64,000 bases of DNA. Source: Alitta virens. Lineage: Eukaryota; Annelida; Polychaeta; Phyllodocida; Nereididae. Position 1 is the first letter of the stretch. Every line of letters begins with the position of its first letter. The notes under the pieces were generated by a model. It was not told where the DNA came from, searched no databases, and was given only the letters and a program-made list of their open reading frames with translations. The stretch lies in assembly GCA_932294295.1 (NCBI GenBank), contig OW028584.1, positions 5,669,407-5,733,406 on the forward strand, in the 5' to 3' direction. The position numbers and the translations under genes were made by a program. Below, one piece after another: positions 44,310-55,619 of the stretch.

Positions 44310-44385
44310 CAGGGGTGGGGTAAATGTGTAATCGCATGTATGGTGTGGACTCTAATCATATTATTAAGCAGTGGGTTCTTGGGGA
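44310..44385 (+). mobile_element. SINE-A short 3' fragment
   Basis: GGGTGGGGTAAATGTGTAAT and ATGGTGTGGACTCTAATCAT match the end of the core. The rest is absent. Confidence 0.55.
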
Positions 44386-44411
44386 CTACATCCCGTGCAG
44401 ATCTATTTTGT

Positions 44412-44530
44412 CCCAGATAGCATTCTAAATCGTTTCAACATCGGCACGATGTCAGCGATGTTGATACGATGTTGTAACAACAGTGGCCAACATAGAAACG
44501 ATGTCGTGCCAATTTGGATTGCTATCTGGG
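44412..44530. mobile_element. M2 MITE, copy 9 (intact)
   Basis: CCCAGATAGCATTCTAAATC at the left, CCAATTTGGATTGCTATCTGGG at the right, with a GATGTTGATACGATGTTGTA centre. It is one of the best-preserved M2 copies. Confidence 0.93.
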
Positions 44531-44811
44531 ATTGACTCCTGAAAGCAACAGTGCCCAATATGGGGCTGAACTAAATTGAGCAACCTAATGACATACATCT
44601 GTAACCTAAGTATCACTGTAGACCTCTGAGTGCACTGCTTGAATGGTTTCAATTCAAGAGAGCTCGTTTTAAAAAAATACAGTCTAAATGCAGTGAAACC
44701 CCAAATTATGAGCACCATGAGAAATTGCTGATTCAGAAGCATAACTATCTTTTTTTGTGACATTGTATTGTATATAAGGGTGTCCATTTCTCTTGATGGG
44801 TAGTGGGGGGA

Positions 44812-45005
44812 TGGGTGGGGTGGGGGGCCTAGCTAAGTGGTAGCGCACTGGGCTTCCAACCACAGGGTCCTGGGTTCAATTCCTGGTTGAGCCTAAGTTG
44901 GATGGCTGTTTCATCCTTTGTCTCATTGCCATGGTCCCTACCTGTCCTAATTAGCCCATCAGGTGCAGAAATACAGGACGTAAAACCGTAATCCACCACC
45001 ACCAC
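44812..45005 (+). mobile_element. SINE-B copy 6
   Basis: GGGGGCCTAGCTAAGTGGTA, B box GGTTCAATTCC, body, and a CCACCACCACC tail. It is flanked by GTGGGGGG-rich repeats (44800-44818 and 45007-45025) that may be an obscured target duplication. Confidence 0.9.
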
Positions 45006-45189
45006 CAGTGGGGGGGGGGGGGGGATGCAGGCCTATATGCTTGTCTGTCGCACTATGACTTTTCCTGGGGGCAGTTAACGCGCTGATGCTTGTCAAGAGG
45101 TAAAGTAATGGTGCCAAGCTATTTTTATAGACAAACTTATATATATAAATACTGATATATGAAATGAAGTGTCAGTTAGTATGACCAGG

Positions 45190-45490
45190 TGCTGAAGGCA
45201 GATGTAATGATCAGATGATAAGGCTTGCAGTCCACACCACATTACACATTTACCCCATGGGTGGGGTCTTTTAATTGCCTCAGCATAAGCACTGAGTACA
45301 AGGCACCACTAATTTAACATCTCACACGACCGACATCTACCCAGATAGCATTCCAAACCGGGCCAGCGTCATTTCTATATCGGCCGCCATTGGTAGGATC
45401 TGGAATGCTATCGGCGTAGCAGAGATATAGTACATGAAGAGTGCCCAGGTTGGGGATAAAACCGATATGACCTTCAGCAGAGCTGACTAG
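45190..45490 (-). mobile_element. SINE-A copy 11 (reverse), split by M2
   Basis: Reverse of the 3' region (GATGATAAGGCTTGCAGTCC), core (TTTAATTGCCTCAGCAT) and GGCACCACTAATTTAAC, then an M2 element, then the reversed body (CATGAAGAGTGCCCAGG) and head-proximal part up to about 45490. Confidence 0.85.
45340..45416. mobile_element. M2 MITE, copy 10 (short, inside SINE-A)
   Basis: TA-CCCAGATAGCATTCC at the left, TCTGGAATGCTATCGGCG-TA at the right. Only 77 bp, lacking the central half. Confidence 0.88.
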
Positions 45491-46070
45491 TGTGGAATTG
45501 GCATCATAAACAGCATCTTCCTAAGGTATCCATAAAAATGAATGTGCAAGTAAGAAAAATAACATAAAATTCACTTAGGGAGAAACCTACCCCCTGGGTG
45601 AAACATTTTAGTTATCTAAACAAAAGACACTCAACATATAGGTCATAGCGAATATGTCTCTTGGGAAATGACTTGTAAATGGCCAACAAAATCGTATTTT
45701 TTTGTACTCTATTATATTGTATTGTCTCGGTGCTGCAGGTCTGGTCAGTTTATATGACCAAATCTAGACGTAATGATGAGATTATTATTATAAAAATCAA
45801 GTTTAGAGTGACCTAAAACGTTTTTGCTTGTTTACTTGGTGACTTAAACTGACAAAAATTGCTGTGATAGTTATAGCCAAAGCTTACTTAAATGTCCACC
45901 AATTTTAAAATATTTCTGCTTATGTTCCAACATAAAGTTGAAATAAGGATTTCATTTCCACAAAGCAAAATAGTATTATTATTTTCCAGGCGAATAAAAC
46001 TCATAAGATATTAATATACACAAACTAAGTCTTCCGATCTACAAACTTCTCTTTTGAATCATAGTCACCT
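45491..46070. other. No feature recognised
   Basis: AT-rich unique sequence leading to an 11-bp tandem array. Confidence 0.5.
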
Positions 46071-46279
46071 ATGACCGTTGCATGACCGTTATGCGACCAT
46101 TATGTGACCTTTATGTGACCTTTGTGTGACCGTTGTGTGACTTTTATGTGAGCTTTATGTGACCTTTGTGTGACCTTTATGTGAGCTTTATGTGACCTTT
46201 GTGTGACCATTGTGTTACCTTTATGTGACCTTCAAGTGACCTTTATGTGACCTTTATGTGATCTTTATGTAACCTTTAT
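46071..46279 (-). repeat. 11-bp tandem array of AGGTCA-like half-sites
   Basis: Nineteen units of GTGACCTTTAT with variants. On the reverse strand this reads ATAAAGGTCAC, so AGGTCA recurs every 11 bp, i.e. six bases plus a five-base spacer (DR5 geometry of retinoic-acid receptor sites); TAAAGGTCA also resembles extended monomer sites of NR5A/ERR-type receptors. Eight units have intact AGGTCA, and four adjacent pairs are perfect DR5. Nothing shows that it is functional. Confidence 0.9.
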
Positions 46280-46884
46280 TGATTAGGAAAAGGTGAGATT
46301 GAAATGAATAAAAATACACTAAAAGAAAAAAACTATCACAAATCAGTGAACAATACCAGAAAGTACAATTATGTTCAATGCAAAGTTTAATAATGAAAAC
46401 AATTAATGACACATTTCAGAAAGGTTTAATCATGATAATGGAGATTTGAATGAATTTCTTGTTTTCGGTGCGAGTGGATTGATGAGATGGCACCGACAGG
46501 TAATCCGCATTACGCTACACAAATGCCTCACAAATGTTCACTGATTGTGTGGGTTGTTTCCCTTGTCTCAGCACGGTAATTACAATCCATAAACAAAAGG
46601 CCTCAACACAATGAACTTAATCAGTTTCTGATTCGGGCTATATTCAAGTGGAATCGTTGACTTCAGGGTTAGAAATGCATTGATGCCTATATGAAATAAA
46701 ACAAACCATATTTGCTACTTGTACCACTGAATTCATTTTTGTTCAAAACTTGATGCTACAATACCACTGCAGTGACCATAGACAGACACATAAAACTTGA
46801 CCAATGAAAAATGTCACTCATGTTGGTTAATAACATCAGACTATCCTTTGCACATTAGAGTGCCTAGCATATTAGTTGTTACCA
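46280..46884. other. No feature recognised
   Basis: AT-rich unique sequence. Confidence 0.5.
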
Positions 46885-46895
46885 AGTGAGTTGGG

Positions 46896-47088
46896 GGGTG
46901 GGGGCCTAGCTCAGTGGTAGCGCGCTGGGCTTCCAACCACTGGGTCCGGGGTTAAATTCCCAGTCAAGCCTATGTTGGATGGCTATTTCATCATTCGTCT
47001 CATTGCCATGGTCCCTGCCTGTCCTTATTAGCCCATCAGGTGCAGAAATACTGAACATAAAGCCCTCATCCACCACCCACCACCACCC
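46896..47088 (+). mobile_element. SINE-B copy 7 with 11-bp target duplication
   Basis: GGGGCCTAGCTCAGTGGTAG, TGGGCTTCCAACCACTGGG (Gly-like anticodon loop), body and CCACCACCC tail. AGTGAGTTGGG flanks it at 46885-46895 and 47089-47099. Confidence 0.97.
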
Positions 47089-47099
47089 AGTGAGTTGGG

Positions 47100-48340
47100 C
47101 ATACACTGAAAATAACCATGCCAAAGTCCTCATGTGATGTCATCAATGCTTTGTTTTGTTTTAAAACAGTGAAAACAACTACCCAAAAGCTATTGAATAT
47201 GCCCAACCAGCCAAGAGATTTGATCAAGAGAGAGATTATCCTAACAAGTTAATTAGTGTGTTTTATAAACTTTCAGGGTTGGTTGGAGGTATTCAATGGC
47301 CTCACAGCTTAAATCTACAAACAATACCAGCCAGTATGACGTGGCAGAGGCACTGTTATATATACTTTTTTTGTGTTTTTTAGCGTCAACAGGAGTTGGT
47401 TAAATGCATTGGCCAGGGCTGTAGCAGAACGAGAATATATTGTAGTGTAGTGGCAGAATGTTGCCCAGACCCCAGAGAGTGACTCTTTTATCCAGTCCCA
47501 GGGACCAGAGTTCAAGAACCAAATACTTTTTACTCAGAACTCACACAGTCCCAGTTTGGCTGAATCCCTGTCTGTGCAGTAGCTCCAAATCCGATCAGAC
47601 GCAAACACAGGTAGATGACACAATTGTACGTTTATTCCCCGATTCATACTACTACAGTTAGTTACATAAAATACGTACGACTCTACACAGCTGTTGCAAC
47701 CTATTCCTGGCTGTTGCCATATCTGGCTAAAGCCAGCCGCTCTTGTCTACTCCTAGCTTATAATCGGCTTACTGAAAAATTTAAACCTTCGCAAATGTAA
47801 TCTAATATATCATAATTATGTACTTTTAGATTCGGCTTTGAGTAGCCAGCTATAGCCAGACAGTTCCATTAGTTGGCAGGTAAAATCGTATGGCAGATGT
47901 CGTCCGGCTTTGTGTAGGTAGTAGGAAACCATTGCAGTCACAATTTTTCTGTCCCGGTTAATTGGACTGAGCAATAGATGTGGCTTATAACAGTTTGAAT
48001 CCAGGTACCATAAGCCTCTGAAGTGTAGAGGTAACGAAACCTTGTACTAAGAACTCATACAGTCATTATACAGAGCAGCATTTGGTGAATCCCCATATGC
48101 GCAAAAGTTTCTAATCCAGTCACTTAGCTTCCCAGACTTCGGAATAACAAGAATGAGTGGATGCATAACAGAAAGGAAGGAAATTAACTGTGCAGTTATT
48201 ACCTTATAAGACTAACATACATCAGTTTCCATGAATAATGACATTTCGCTTATAAAATGTAATCTACGCAGTGGTTGTCACATAGATTTTTTTCCCTCTG
48301 CTTTCATAACTTAAACACTGATATATATTTTATTGAGTGC
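47100..48340. other. Mostly unique, with a weak internal duplication
   Basis: 47505-47602 and 48030-48125 share ordered pieces (ACTCAGAACTCACACAGTC vs ACTAAGAACTCATACAGTC, GCTGAATCCC vs GGTGAATCCC, TCCAAATCC vs TCTAATCC). This is probably an old repeat. No gene is supported. Confidence 0.45.
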
Positions 48341-49763
48341 TGTGCAAATATATTACTAAGTCTTGTCAAATGATAATATGTGACTTGTTAAATGTAACCG
48401 GCTGTGCAAATATATTACTAAGTCTTGTCAAATGATAATATGTGACTTGTAAAATGTAACCTGATGTGCAAATATATTACTAAGTCTTGTCAAATGATAA
48501 GATGTGACTTGTAAAATGTAACCTGATGTGCAAATATATTACTAAGTCTTGTCAAATGATAAGATGTGACTTGTAAAATGTAACCTGCCGTGCAAATATA
48601 TTACTAAGTCTTGTCAAATGATAATATGTGACTTGTAAAATATAACCTGCTGTGCAAATATATTACTAAGTCTTGTCAAATGATAATATGTGACTTGTAA
48701 AATATAACCTGCCGTGCAAATATATTACTAAGTCTTGTCAAATGATAATATGTGACTTGTAAAATATAACCTGCCGTGCAAATATATTACTAAGTCTTGT
48801 CAAATGATAATATGTGACTTGTAAAATATAACCTGATGTGCAAATATATTACTAAGTCTTGTCAAATGATAATATGTGACTTGTAAAATATAACCTGATG
48901 TGCAAATATATTACTAAGTCTTGTCAAATGATAATATGTGACTTGTAAAATATAACCTGCCGTGCAAATATATTACTAAGTCTTGTCAAATGATAAGATG
49001 TGACTTGTAAAATGTAACCTGCCGTGCAAATATATTACTAAGTCTTGTCAAATGATAATATGTGACTTGTAAAATATAACCTGCTGTGCAAATATATTAC
49101 TAAGTCTTGTCAAATGATAATATGTGACTTGTAAAATATAACCTGCCGTGCAAATATATTACTAAGTCTTGTCAAATGATAATATGTGACTTGTAAAATA
49201 TAACCTGCCGTGCAAATATATTACTAAGTCTTGTCAAATGATAATATGTGACTTGTAAAATATAACCTGATGTGCAAATATATAACTAAGTCTTGTCAAA
49301 TGATAATATGTGACTTTTAAAATGTAACCTGATGTGCAAATATATTACTAAGTCTTGTCAAATGATAATATGTGACTTGTAAAATATAACCTGATGTGCA
49401 AATATATTACTAAGTCTTGTCAAATGATAATATGTGACTTGTAAAATATAACCTGATGTGCAAATATATTACTAAGTCTTGTCAAATGATAATATGTGAC
49501 TTGTAAAATATAACCTGCCGTGCAAATATATTACTAAGTCTTGTCAAATGATAATATGTGACTTGTAAAATGTAACCTGATGTGCAAATATATTACTAAG
49601 TCTTGTCAAATGATAATATGTGACTTGTAAAATGTAACCTGCTGTGTAAATATATTACTAAGGCTTGTCAAATGATAATATGTGACTTGTAAAATATAAC
49701 CTGCTGTGCAAATATATTACTAAGTCTTATCAAATGATAATTGTGACTTGTAAAATGTAACCT
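48341..49763. repeat. 62-bp satellite array (about 23 copies)
   Basis: Unit TGTGCAAATATATTACTAAG, TCTTGTCAAATGATAATATG, TGACTTGTAAAATATAACCT plus GA, GC or GT. Copies are over 90 percent alike by eye. Variable sites are the CTG(CC/AT/CT)G junction, AATATAACC/AATGTAACC and ATAATATG/ATAAGATG. Confidence 0.98.
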
Positions 49764-50206
49764 GGTCACATAGATATTTTTCTTTTATTAATTTTTTGTT
49801 GTCCTAACTTAAAACCATAAGCTTAGCTGCTCATTCAGTGTTGTGTACAAATATTACTCAATCTAATCACATGACAATATAATATATAAATAGTGGATGG
49901 TGAGGAGACCAATATGCAGTTTTACTGGCCGAGGCTAGTGATATTGTACGAAGTGTAGTATTCAGCTCTCCGTCCACTTTGTTATATTCTACACCTAAAT
50001 TGTTAAAGTCAATTATTGTTAAATAACATCTTGATTTTGTAAAAATAAAATAGGAAAGTATTTCAACAAATACTATTGCCAACCAACATCAGGATTTATT
50101 GGTCCTGTCATGTGATGCCCCCTGTGCATGCTGATTGGCTATTACAATTTAGATGTGTAATATATACTAGTATAATCATATGATAATGTAAACCTAGTCA
50201 CTAAAG
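49764..50206. other. No feature recognised
   Basis: AT-rich unique sequence after the satellite; 49800-49870 includes a diverged piece resembling the satellite unit (GTACAAATATTACTCAATCT). Confidence 0.45.
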
Positions 50207-50219
50207 CTTATTCAGTACT

Positions 50220-50385
50220 CTGCAGGGTGGCTGGGTGGGTCCCGGGTTCAATTCCTGGTTGTGCCTAAGTTGGATGGCTGTTTCATCCTTCATCTTATTG
50301 CCATGGTCCCTGCCTGTCCTAATTAGGTGCAGAAATACAGGATGTGCAGAAATACAGGATGTAAAGCTCTAATCCACCCATCCAC
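50220..50385 (+). mobile_element. SINE-B copy 8, head deleted
   Basis: Starts at the B box (GGTTCAATTCC) with only GGGTGGCTGGGTGGGTCCC before it, so the A box and anticodon region are missing. The body is complete, but GTGCAGAAATACAGGAT is duplicated in tandem near the end. CTTATTCAGTACT flanks at 50207-50219 and 50386-50398. Confidence 0.95.
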
Positions 50386-50552
50386 CTTATTCAGTACTGT
50401 GTTAAAATACATTACTCATTCTTTTGTGTTTTATTTTTTTAGGGATACGCCTGCTTTATCCGAACTTATATCGCCTGAAGTCGGCCTGTGCCTTAAAACA
50501 CCCGGCGGCATTTGATGTTATTTCTGCTTGATGGAGATGAATGTCTTGAGGT

Positions 50553-50752
50553 AACCCTGGTCATATATCTGGGATAACATTCTCTAGTGATGCTATGGCC
50601 ATCGTGGACAGTTTGCGGTCATTCCCGAAGCTAATGGCCATCTGACTAGATCATCAAATAGGACAGCGCGAGTCCCAGTAGCACCCACTCATCGGCTATT
50701 CATAAGATCAAGATGTAGCAACGTGGTCTACTTAGGTTAGATATGATAGGAG
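50553..50752. repeat. Dispersed repeat R4, copy 2
   Basis: Ordered similarity with 43942-44146, including CATCGGCTATTCATAAGATC and GATGTAGCAACGTGGTCTAC. Confidence 0.85.
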
Positions 50753-51379
50753 GAAAAAAAAGACTGTATAGGCCGAGCAGCAGACTTCGTACATCTCCAC
50801 TAGCGAATCGGAGAAGTAACGAGGGTGCTTCTGTCCTCATTTGCACCCTATCTACTTACATAAGCTACCAACTGCGAGCTGGTTGCCTTGGGGTGATACA
50901 GTTATGAGACCGATTCACCAAACGCAGAACAGCAGAATATCATGTGGTGAGGAATAAATACCTTGTTGACCGTGTGTCGTCAACCTCAAAGCCCAGCGAC
51001 CAGCGAGGTCTGGCTAATTATGGTCATCCTTTGCTAGTTTACCTACCTAAACAATATGATAAGTTAACAGTGAAGCCGATAGGCTGAGTTAACTTAAGGA
51101 ATCTTCTCTTAAAAATACAAGAGAAATGAATTGATAATTTTTGAGTTTAGGCAATTTTTCTGAATTGCCTGCTTGTCAGAACAAGAATTGCGTAAAAATA
51201 GCACATGAACATCTAATTATTCTGTGATTTCATTGTTAGACCTTTAATACCATCAGCCAGCCTATAGACTATAAGAGAAATTGATTAATCAATTTTAGAT
51301 GAGTAAACGAGCAAAACATGTACATAATTAGGTTGCTGGGCTGTGTGGTGACGACACACAGTGCAATGACTGCACTCCT
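50753..51379. other. No feature recognised
   Basis: Begins with a GC-balanced unique stretch (50770-51020), then AT-rich sequence. No exon or element was recognised. Confidence 0.45.
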
Positions 51380-51695
51380 ATAACCTTGCAACGTAACAAA
51401 AATCTGCTTCCTGAAACTGAATTAGGTCCGCCCTGCCAAAACCTGTTCATAAAGGGACAGCGACTGCCATTTATGGAAAACTAACACACTGCAAAACTGG
51501 CGAGAGCAACAAATAACAACTTGCTTATACAGAGGTAGATATTCACAAGTAATATCACAGATATCTGAACTGAAGCATACCTTGTGACGTAATGCAAATC
51601 AGCTCCTTGAAACTGAATTATGTCCAAGGGAGTGCAAGTTCCATTTATAAGAAAAATAACACACTGCAAAGTGGTATACTCATGTACATTATTGG
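51380..51695. repeat. Diverged direct repeat pair (about 110 bp)
   Basis: 51380-51500 and 51580-51690 share TGAAACTGAATTA(G/T)GTCC, CCATTTATRRAAAA and TAACACACTGCAAA in the same order and spacing. Confidence 0.7.
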
Positions 51696-51765
51696 ATAAT
51701 ATAACCAATCAGATAGCAGAATAGAAGCTGTCATCAAACAACCATCTTGCATACTATCGCTGGCT

Positions 51766-52022
51766 ATCTATCTATCTATCTATCTATCTATATCTATGTA
51801 TCTATCTGTCTATCTATCTATCTATCTATCCATCTATCTATCTGTCTATCCATCTATCTGTCCATCTATCTATCCATCTATCTATTTATCCATCCATCCA
51901 TCTATCTATCTATCCATCTATCCATATATCCATCCATCCATCCATCCATCCATCCATCTATCCATCTATCTATCTATCTATCTTAATATCTATCCTAATA
52001 TCTATCTTAATATCTATCTATC
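51766..52022. repeat. (TATC)n/(CATC)n microsatellite
   Basis: About 255 bp of TATC, CATC and a final TCTTAATATCTATC block. Confidence 0.95.
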
Positions 52023-53249
52023 TTAATTTACCATCTGAAGTTTGACCACCCTGGAAAAAAACATGCTTATAAAAAGGATTCCAATTACAGAAAATTAACT
52101 TTTCTCAAAACTGGTTGACCTGCTAGGGAGTGAACAGACATTTCCAGAAAAAAGATAAGCCTGGTCAAACTGTCCATTTGTTGACAACATATTACTTGAG
52201 AAAGTTTCTTTAAAAAAAAAGAAGCAATTTTTTTTTGCATTTTATCACTAATTCCCAAGAAAGTGATATCTGATTTCAGTTTTTAAATAAATATTTTTAT
52301 GAAATTGTTTCCTGTCAAGTCTTTTTTGCGCAACCCCTTAAAATTACCAGATTTAGATAGTAATAAATAAAAGATAGGACAAACAAGAATATTATGACTG
52401 CCCCCACGAATGTTTTATCAAATCATTAATCATCAACAAACATCCATTCATCTCATTGGGTGTTCTTTTAGGCATTTCTGATAGAGTTATATGCCCAGCA
52501 ACATTAATATAGATATATTCGTCATACCTGTCAGAGAGAATAAGTGTACCAGTCATGCATATTATTTAGTTTTTTATGTTTCTTAATTAAAGGTTTCATC
52601 ATGCACGTTCAGTACTGTCAGTGTGCTTATAAATTAATAGCACCTTAGATAGCTACTATTTTTGTTTACAAATTAACTGTTATTATACATTATATTCAAA
52701 ATTAAATAAAATGCTGCTCCCACGCAATTGTCATTTCATCTTCAGACCAAATAGCAGCCCTGAATTCAGCAAGACATAAGTCTTTCCTCTCCTCTTATTA
52801 CTTATTTTGCTTTTCAGACACAGTAGGTCATAACTAACCTGTTCAATAAATATAACTTTCTCAGAGAAATAACAAAAATCAACAAAATGATAAGATGTCA
52901 AATACGTTAAAATGCACTAAAAATACTGCTGCTGGGATGCACTTTGCTTCAGTCAATCGGAGTCAAGGGCGGGAATCTTTTCAGCCGATAGAATTGCAGT
53001 ATTCTGTCATAGCCACCTGGTGGAACCACATAGAACCTTCCGTGAAAATCCACCATTGCAGTGTGTTTTCGTGTAATTTGGTCGAAAGACTCCACAACAA
53101 ATAATTGTCAAAAACCAATCAATGCTCTCTGGACCTGCTGGAATACCTGAGGATAAATACAATTGATTGACAGGTGAGCAAGAAAATGTCTAAATGTCAG
53201 TCAATATGTCTAATGTGAGTTGCTCCACTCACAAATCACTCTTCGTTTG
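52023..53249. other. No feature recognised
   Basis: AT-rich. 53005-53020 contains GCCACCTGGTGGA, an 11-bp palindrome (CCACCTGGTGG) also present at 56174 in a different context. Confidence 0.45.
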
Positions 53250-53365
53250 TTTGTTTGCCTGCTTGCTTGTTTGTTTATTTGTTTGTTTGTTTGCTTATTT
53301 GTTTGTTTGTTTGTTTCTTTCTCCCTTTGTTTGTTTGTTTGTTTCTTTTTTTCTTGCTTTTTTCA
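53250..53365. repeat. (TTTG)n microsatellite
   Basis: About 115 bp of GTTT units with TTGC and TTTC variants, directly before R3 copy 2. Confidence 0.93.
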
Positions 53366-53367
53366 AG

Positions 53368-53636
53368 ATTCAAGAATGTATTATCAGAGGATAACTACAT
53401 AAACACATAATATTTCATTAAATGAAAAATACAGCCTTTACAGTAAATATTATATTGCAATAAAATATAGTGATACTACATAGAAAAATCTTATTTACAT
53501 AGTAATTACTGTTACTGGTAACAAACTACACTTAATTATATAGATAATATAAAATATATACAGAAATAAAGTTATAAGATATACAAAATAAAGTTATTAG
53601 ATACACAAAAAAAAGTTATTGGCAAAAGCATTTATA
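53368..53636. repeat. Dispersed repeat R3, copy 2
   Basis: Matches 27275-27530 in order: GATTCAAGAAT, ACAGTAAATATTA, ACTGTTACTGGTAACAAA, CACTTAATTATATAGATAAT, TATATACAGAAATAAAGTTA. It has additional internal sequence relative to copy 1. Confidence 0.75.
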
Positions 53637-54430
53637 TGCATGTTTTTTTTTTGTACTTCAAAACTATCAAATGAATTAGGAACGTCTGGCGTACCTCTAA
53701 GTGGCAATTTACGAACCAAAATGAAGCACGTTTCTGCAGGATATGTCTAGAATTGTGCTGAGTGCAGTCTGCTAAAAACATATATAAGGAAAAGACTTGC
53801 ATTGTTTGTAGCATTTATTTTGCATAATGTTTGTAGCATTTTTCTGCATAATTGTTAGCTTTCTGGATGAGCATTGTTGAAAATGTTTAGCATTATTTTT
53901 AGTGTTTATTATACAGCTGTTAAAATCTTCCATTAGTTTCAATCAAAATTGCTAATATGATAAAATACTATAATTTGAGCAGTACAAGCAAGGATATTGG
54001 TTCATATAAGTCCAGATGAAATGACACACATCAAGCATGGGTCTTTCTTAGTTCGAAGTCGTAAGCAGCCTGGCAACAGCATCAGCTGACATCAGGCAGC
54101 CAACGTTGAAAGTCGTCAAGACAATCTTGTAGGTCATTTGGGAGTTGACGTTGAACAGTACTGATTTTTTGCCCACCATAAAGTTATTAATGAATGATAA
54201 GTTTTCAAGTTTAACTGCAAAAGAGCAATGAATAGCTAATGGTCTTTATCGTCTAAATGATTTGTGGCTCAAATTAAGCGGAACAATCTCGACATCCAAG
54301 GATAAAAGCCATTTCCAAATTCTAAATTAGAAAAGTTATCTATCATTATTTATTACCATCCATAATTATTTCATCAGTGCGTTAATCATATCTACAACAA
54401 TAAAATCGATTCTAGAATATATCTGCATCT
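53637..54430. other. No feature recognised
   Basis: AT-rich unique sequence. TCAAGCATGGGTCTTTCTTAG near 54031 is a weak SINE-D tail-like match. Confidence 0.45.
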
Positions 54431-54583
54431 ATATGTCAAATGTGCCTCATGCGTTTTCCATGAGAAGGGTAAACGCATGGAAAACGCATGGTTTTTAGGT
54501 AATTATAATGAGGCAAAACCATGCGTTTTCCATGCGTTTATCCAAACGCATGGAAAATGCACTTGGCACAATTGGCCATTGTA
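54431..54583. mobile_element. M1 MITE, copy 10 (long form)
   Basis: The left end is eroded (ATGTCAAATGTGCC); the right end is GCACAATTGGCCAT. The palindromic arms with GCATGGAAAACGCATGG are intact. Confidence 0.88.
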
Positions 54584-55077
54584 CAGTCAGGCCCAAAATT
54601 GTTGACACACACCTGAACAAGAAACCAGAAATGAAACTGTTAATAATCTATTCTTATGCTAGTGATAAACAAATTGCCAAAACTTTGACAGACATAAAGG
54701 AAAATGGCTAGAATTGTTATTAGGATGTAAAGAATTATTATCTATTTTAGAGAAAAGGAAATAAAACTATATTTTCTGTCCTGTTGTGTGTCAACTTCTA
54801 TACCCTGACCTTATCTTACAGTTATATCCTGATTAGGATGGAGATATCCAGACGCCGTGAATATCGCTGGAATTGGACCATTTTAAGAATATGATTTTAG
54901 TACCTGTTTTATGAGTTATACTTTTTTTTATGATTTTACGCCATGTTTTAATCTCTCACTATATATATCGTTTCTTATTTAATCACGTGAAAAGCACTTG
55001 TGTTTGTTTTGCCTGCATTTTGTACTTTATCTTTAGAATCTCTCGCCTTCTCTTATCTTCTGTTAAATTATCTAAAA
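54584..55077. other. No feature recognised
   Basis: AT-rich unique sequence up to a pentanucleotide array. Confidence 0.5.
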
Positions 55078-55430
55078 TTATCTCATCTCATCTCATCTCA
55101 TCTCATCTTATCTCATCTCATCTCATCACAGAATACATAGCACAACCTTATCTTAATTTATCTTTTCTTATCTTTTATCTTATCACAGAAAACATAGCAC
55201 AACCTGATCTTATCTTATCTTATCTTATCTTATTTTTTCTTATCTTTTTGTATCTTATCTTATCTTATCTTATCTTTTCTTTTCTTTTTTTATCTTATCT
55301 TATCTTTTCTTTTCTTATCTCTTCTTTTCTTTTCTTTTCTTATCTTATCACAGAATACACGGCACAACCTTATCTTATCTTATCTTGTCTTATCTCATCT
55401 CATCTCATCTCGTCTCATCTCATCTCATCT
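55078..55430. repeat. (CATCT/TATCT)n pentanucleotide array with unique inserts
   Basis: Blocks of CATCT, TATCT and TTTCT pentamers separated by three copies of a non-repeat segment, CACAGAA(T/A)ACA..GCACAACCT, so the array also has a higher-order period. Confidence 0.93.
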
Positions 55431-55619
55431 TAATTGGGTGACCACTAAACACAGTTTTGACTGTACATATACATACAAATGAAGTAAAAGCTCCAAATAT
55501 GGAACGAAATGTATACTGCCTATCTCTGCAAAATATGCTCTAATCCGCCAGGACAGGTGAGCAGATTTTAGGCGTTGCAACTCTCTGTGCTGATGTTGTG
55601 AGGGCGTCGCGGTGAGACC

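Noticed and set aside
48341..49763. CRISPR-like array (62-bp period)
   Set aside because: The whole period is conserved, so there are no spacers; it is a satellite.
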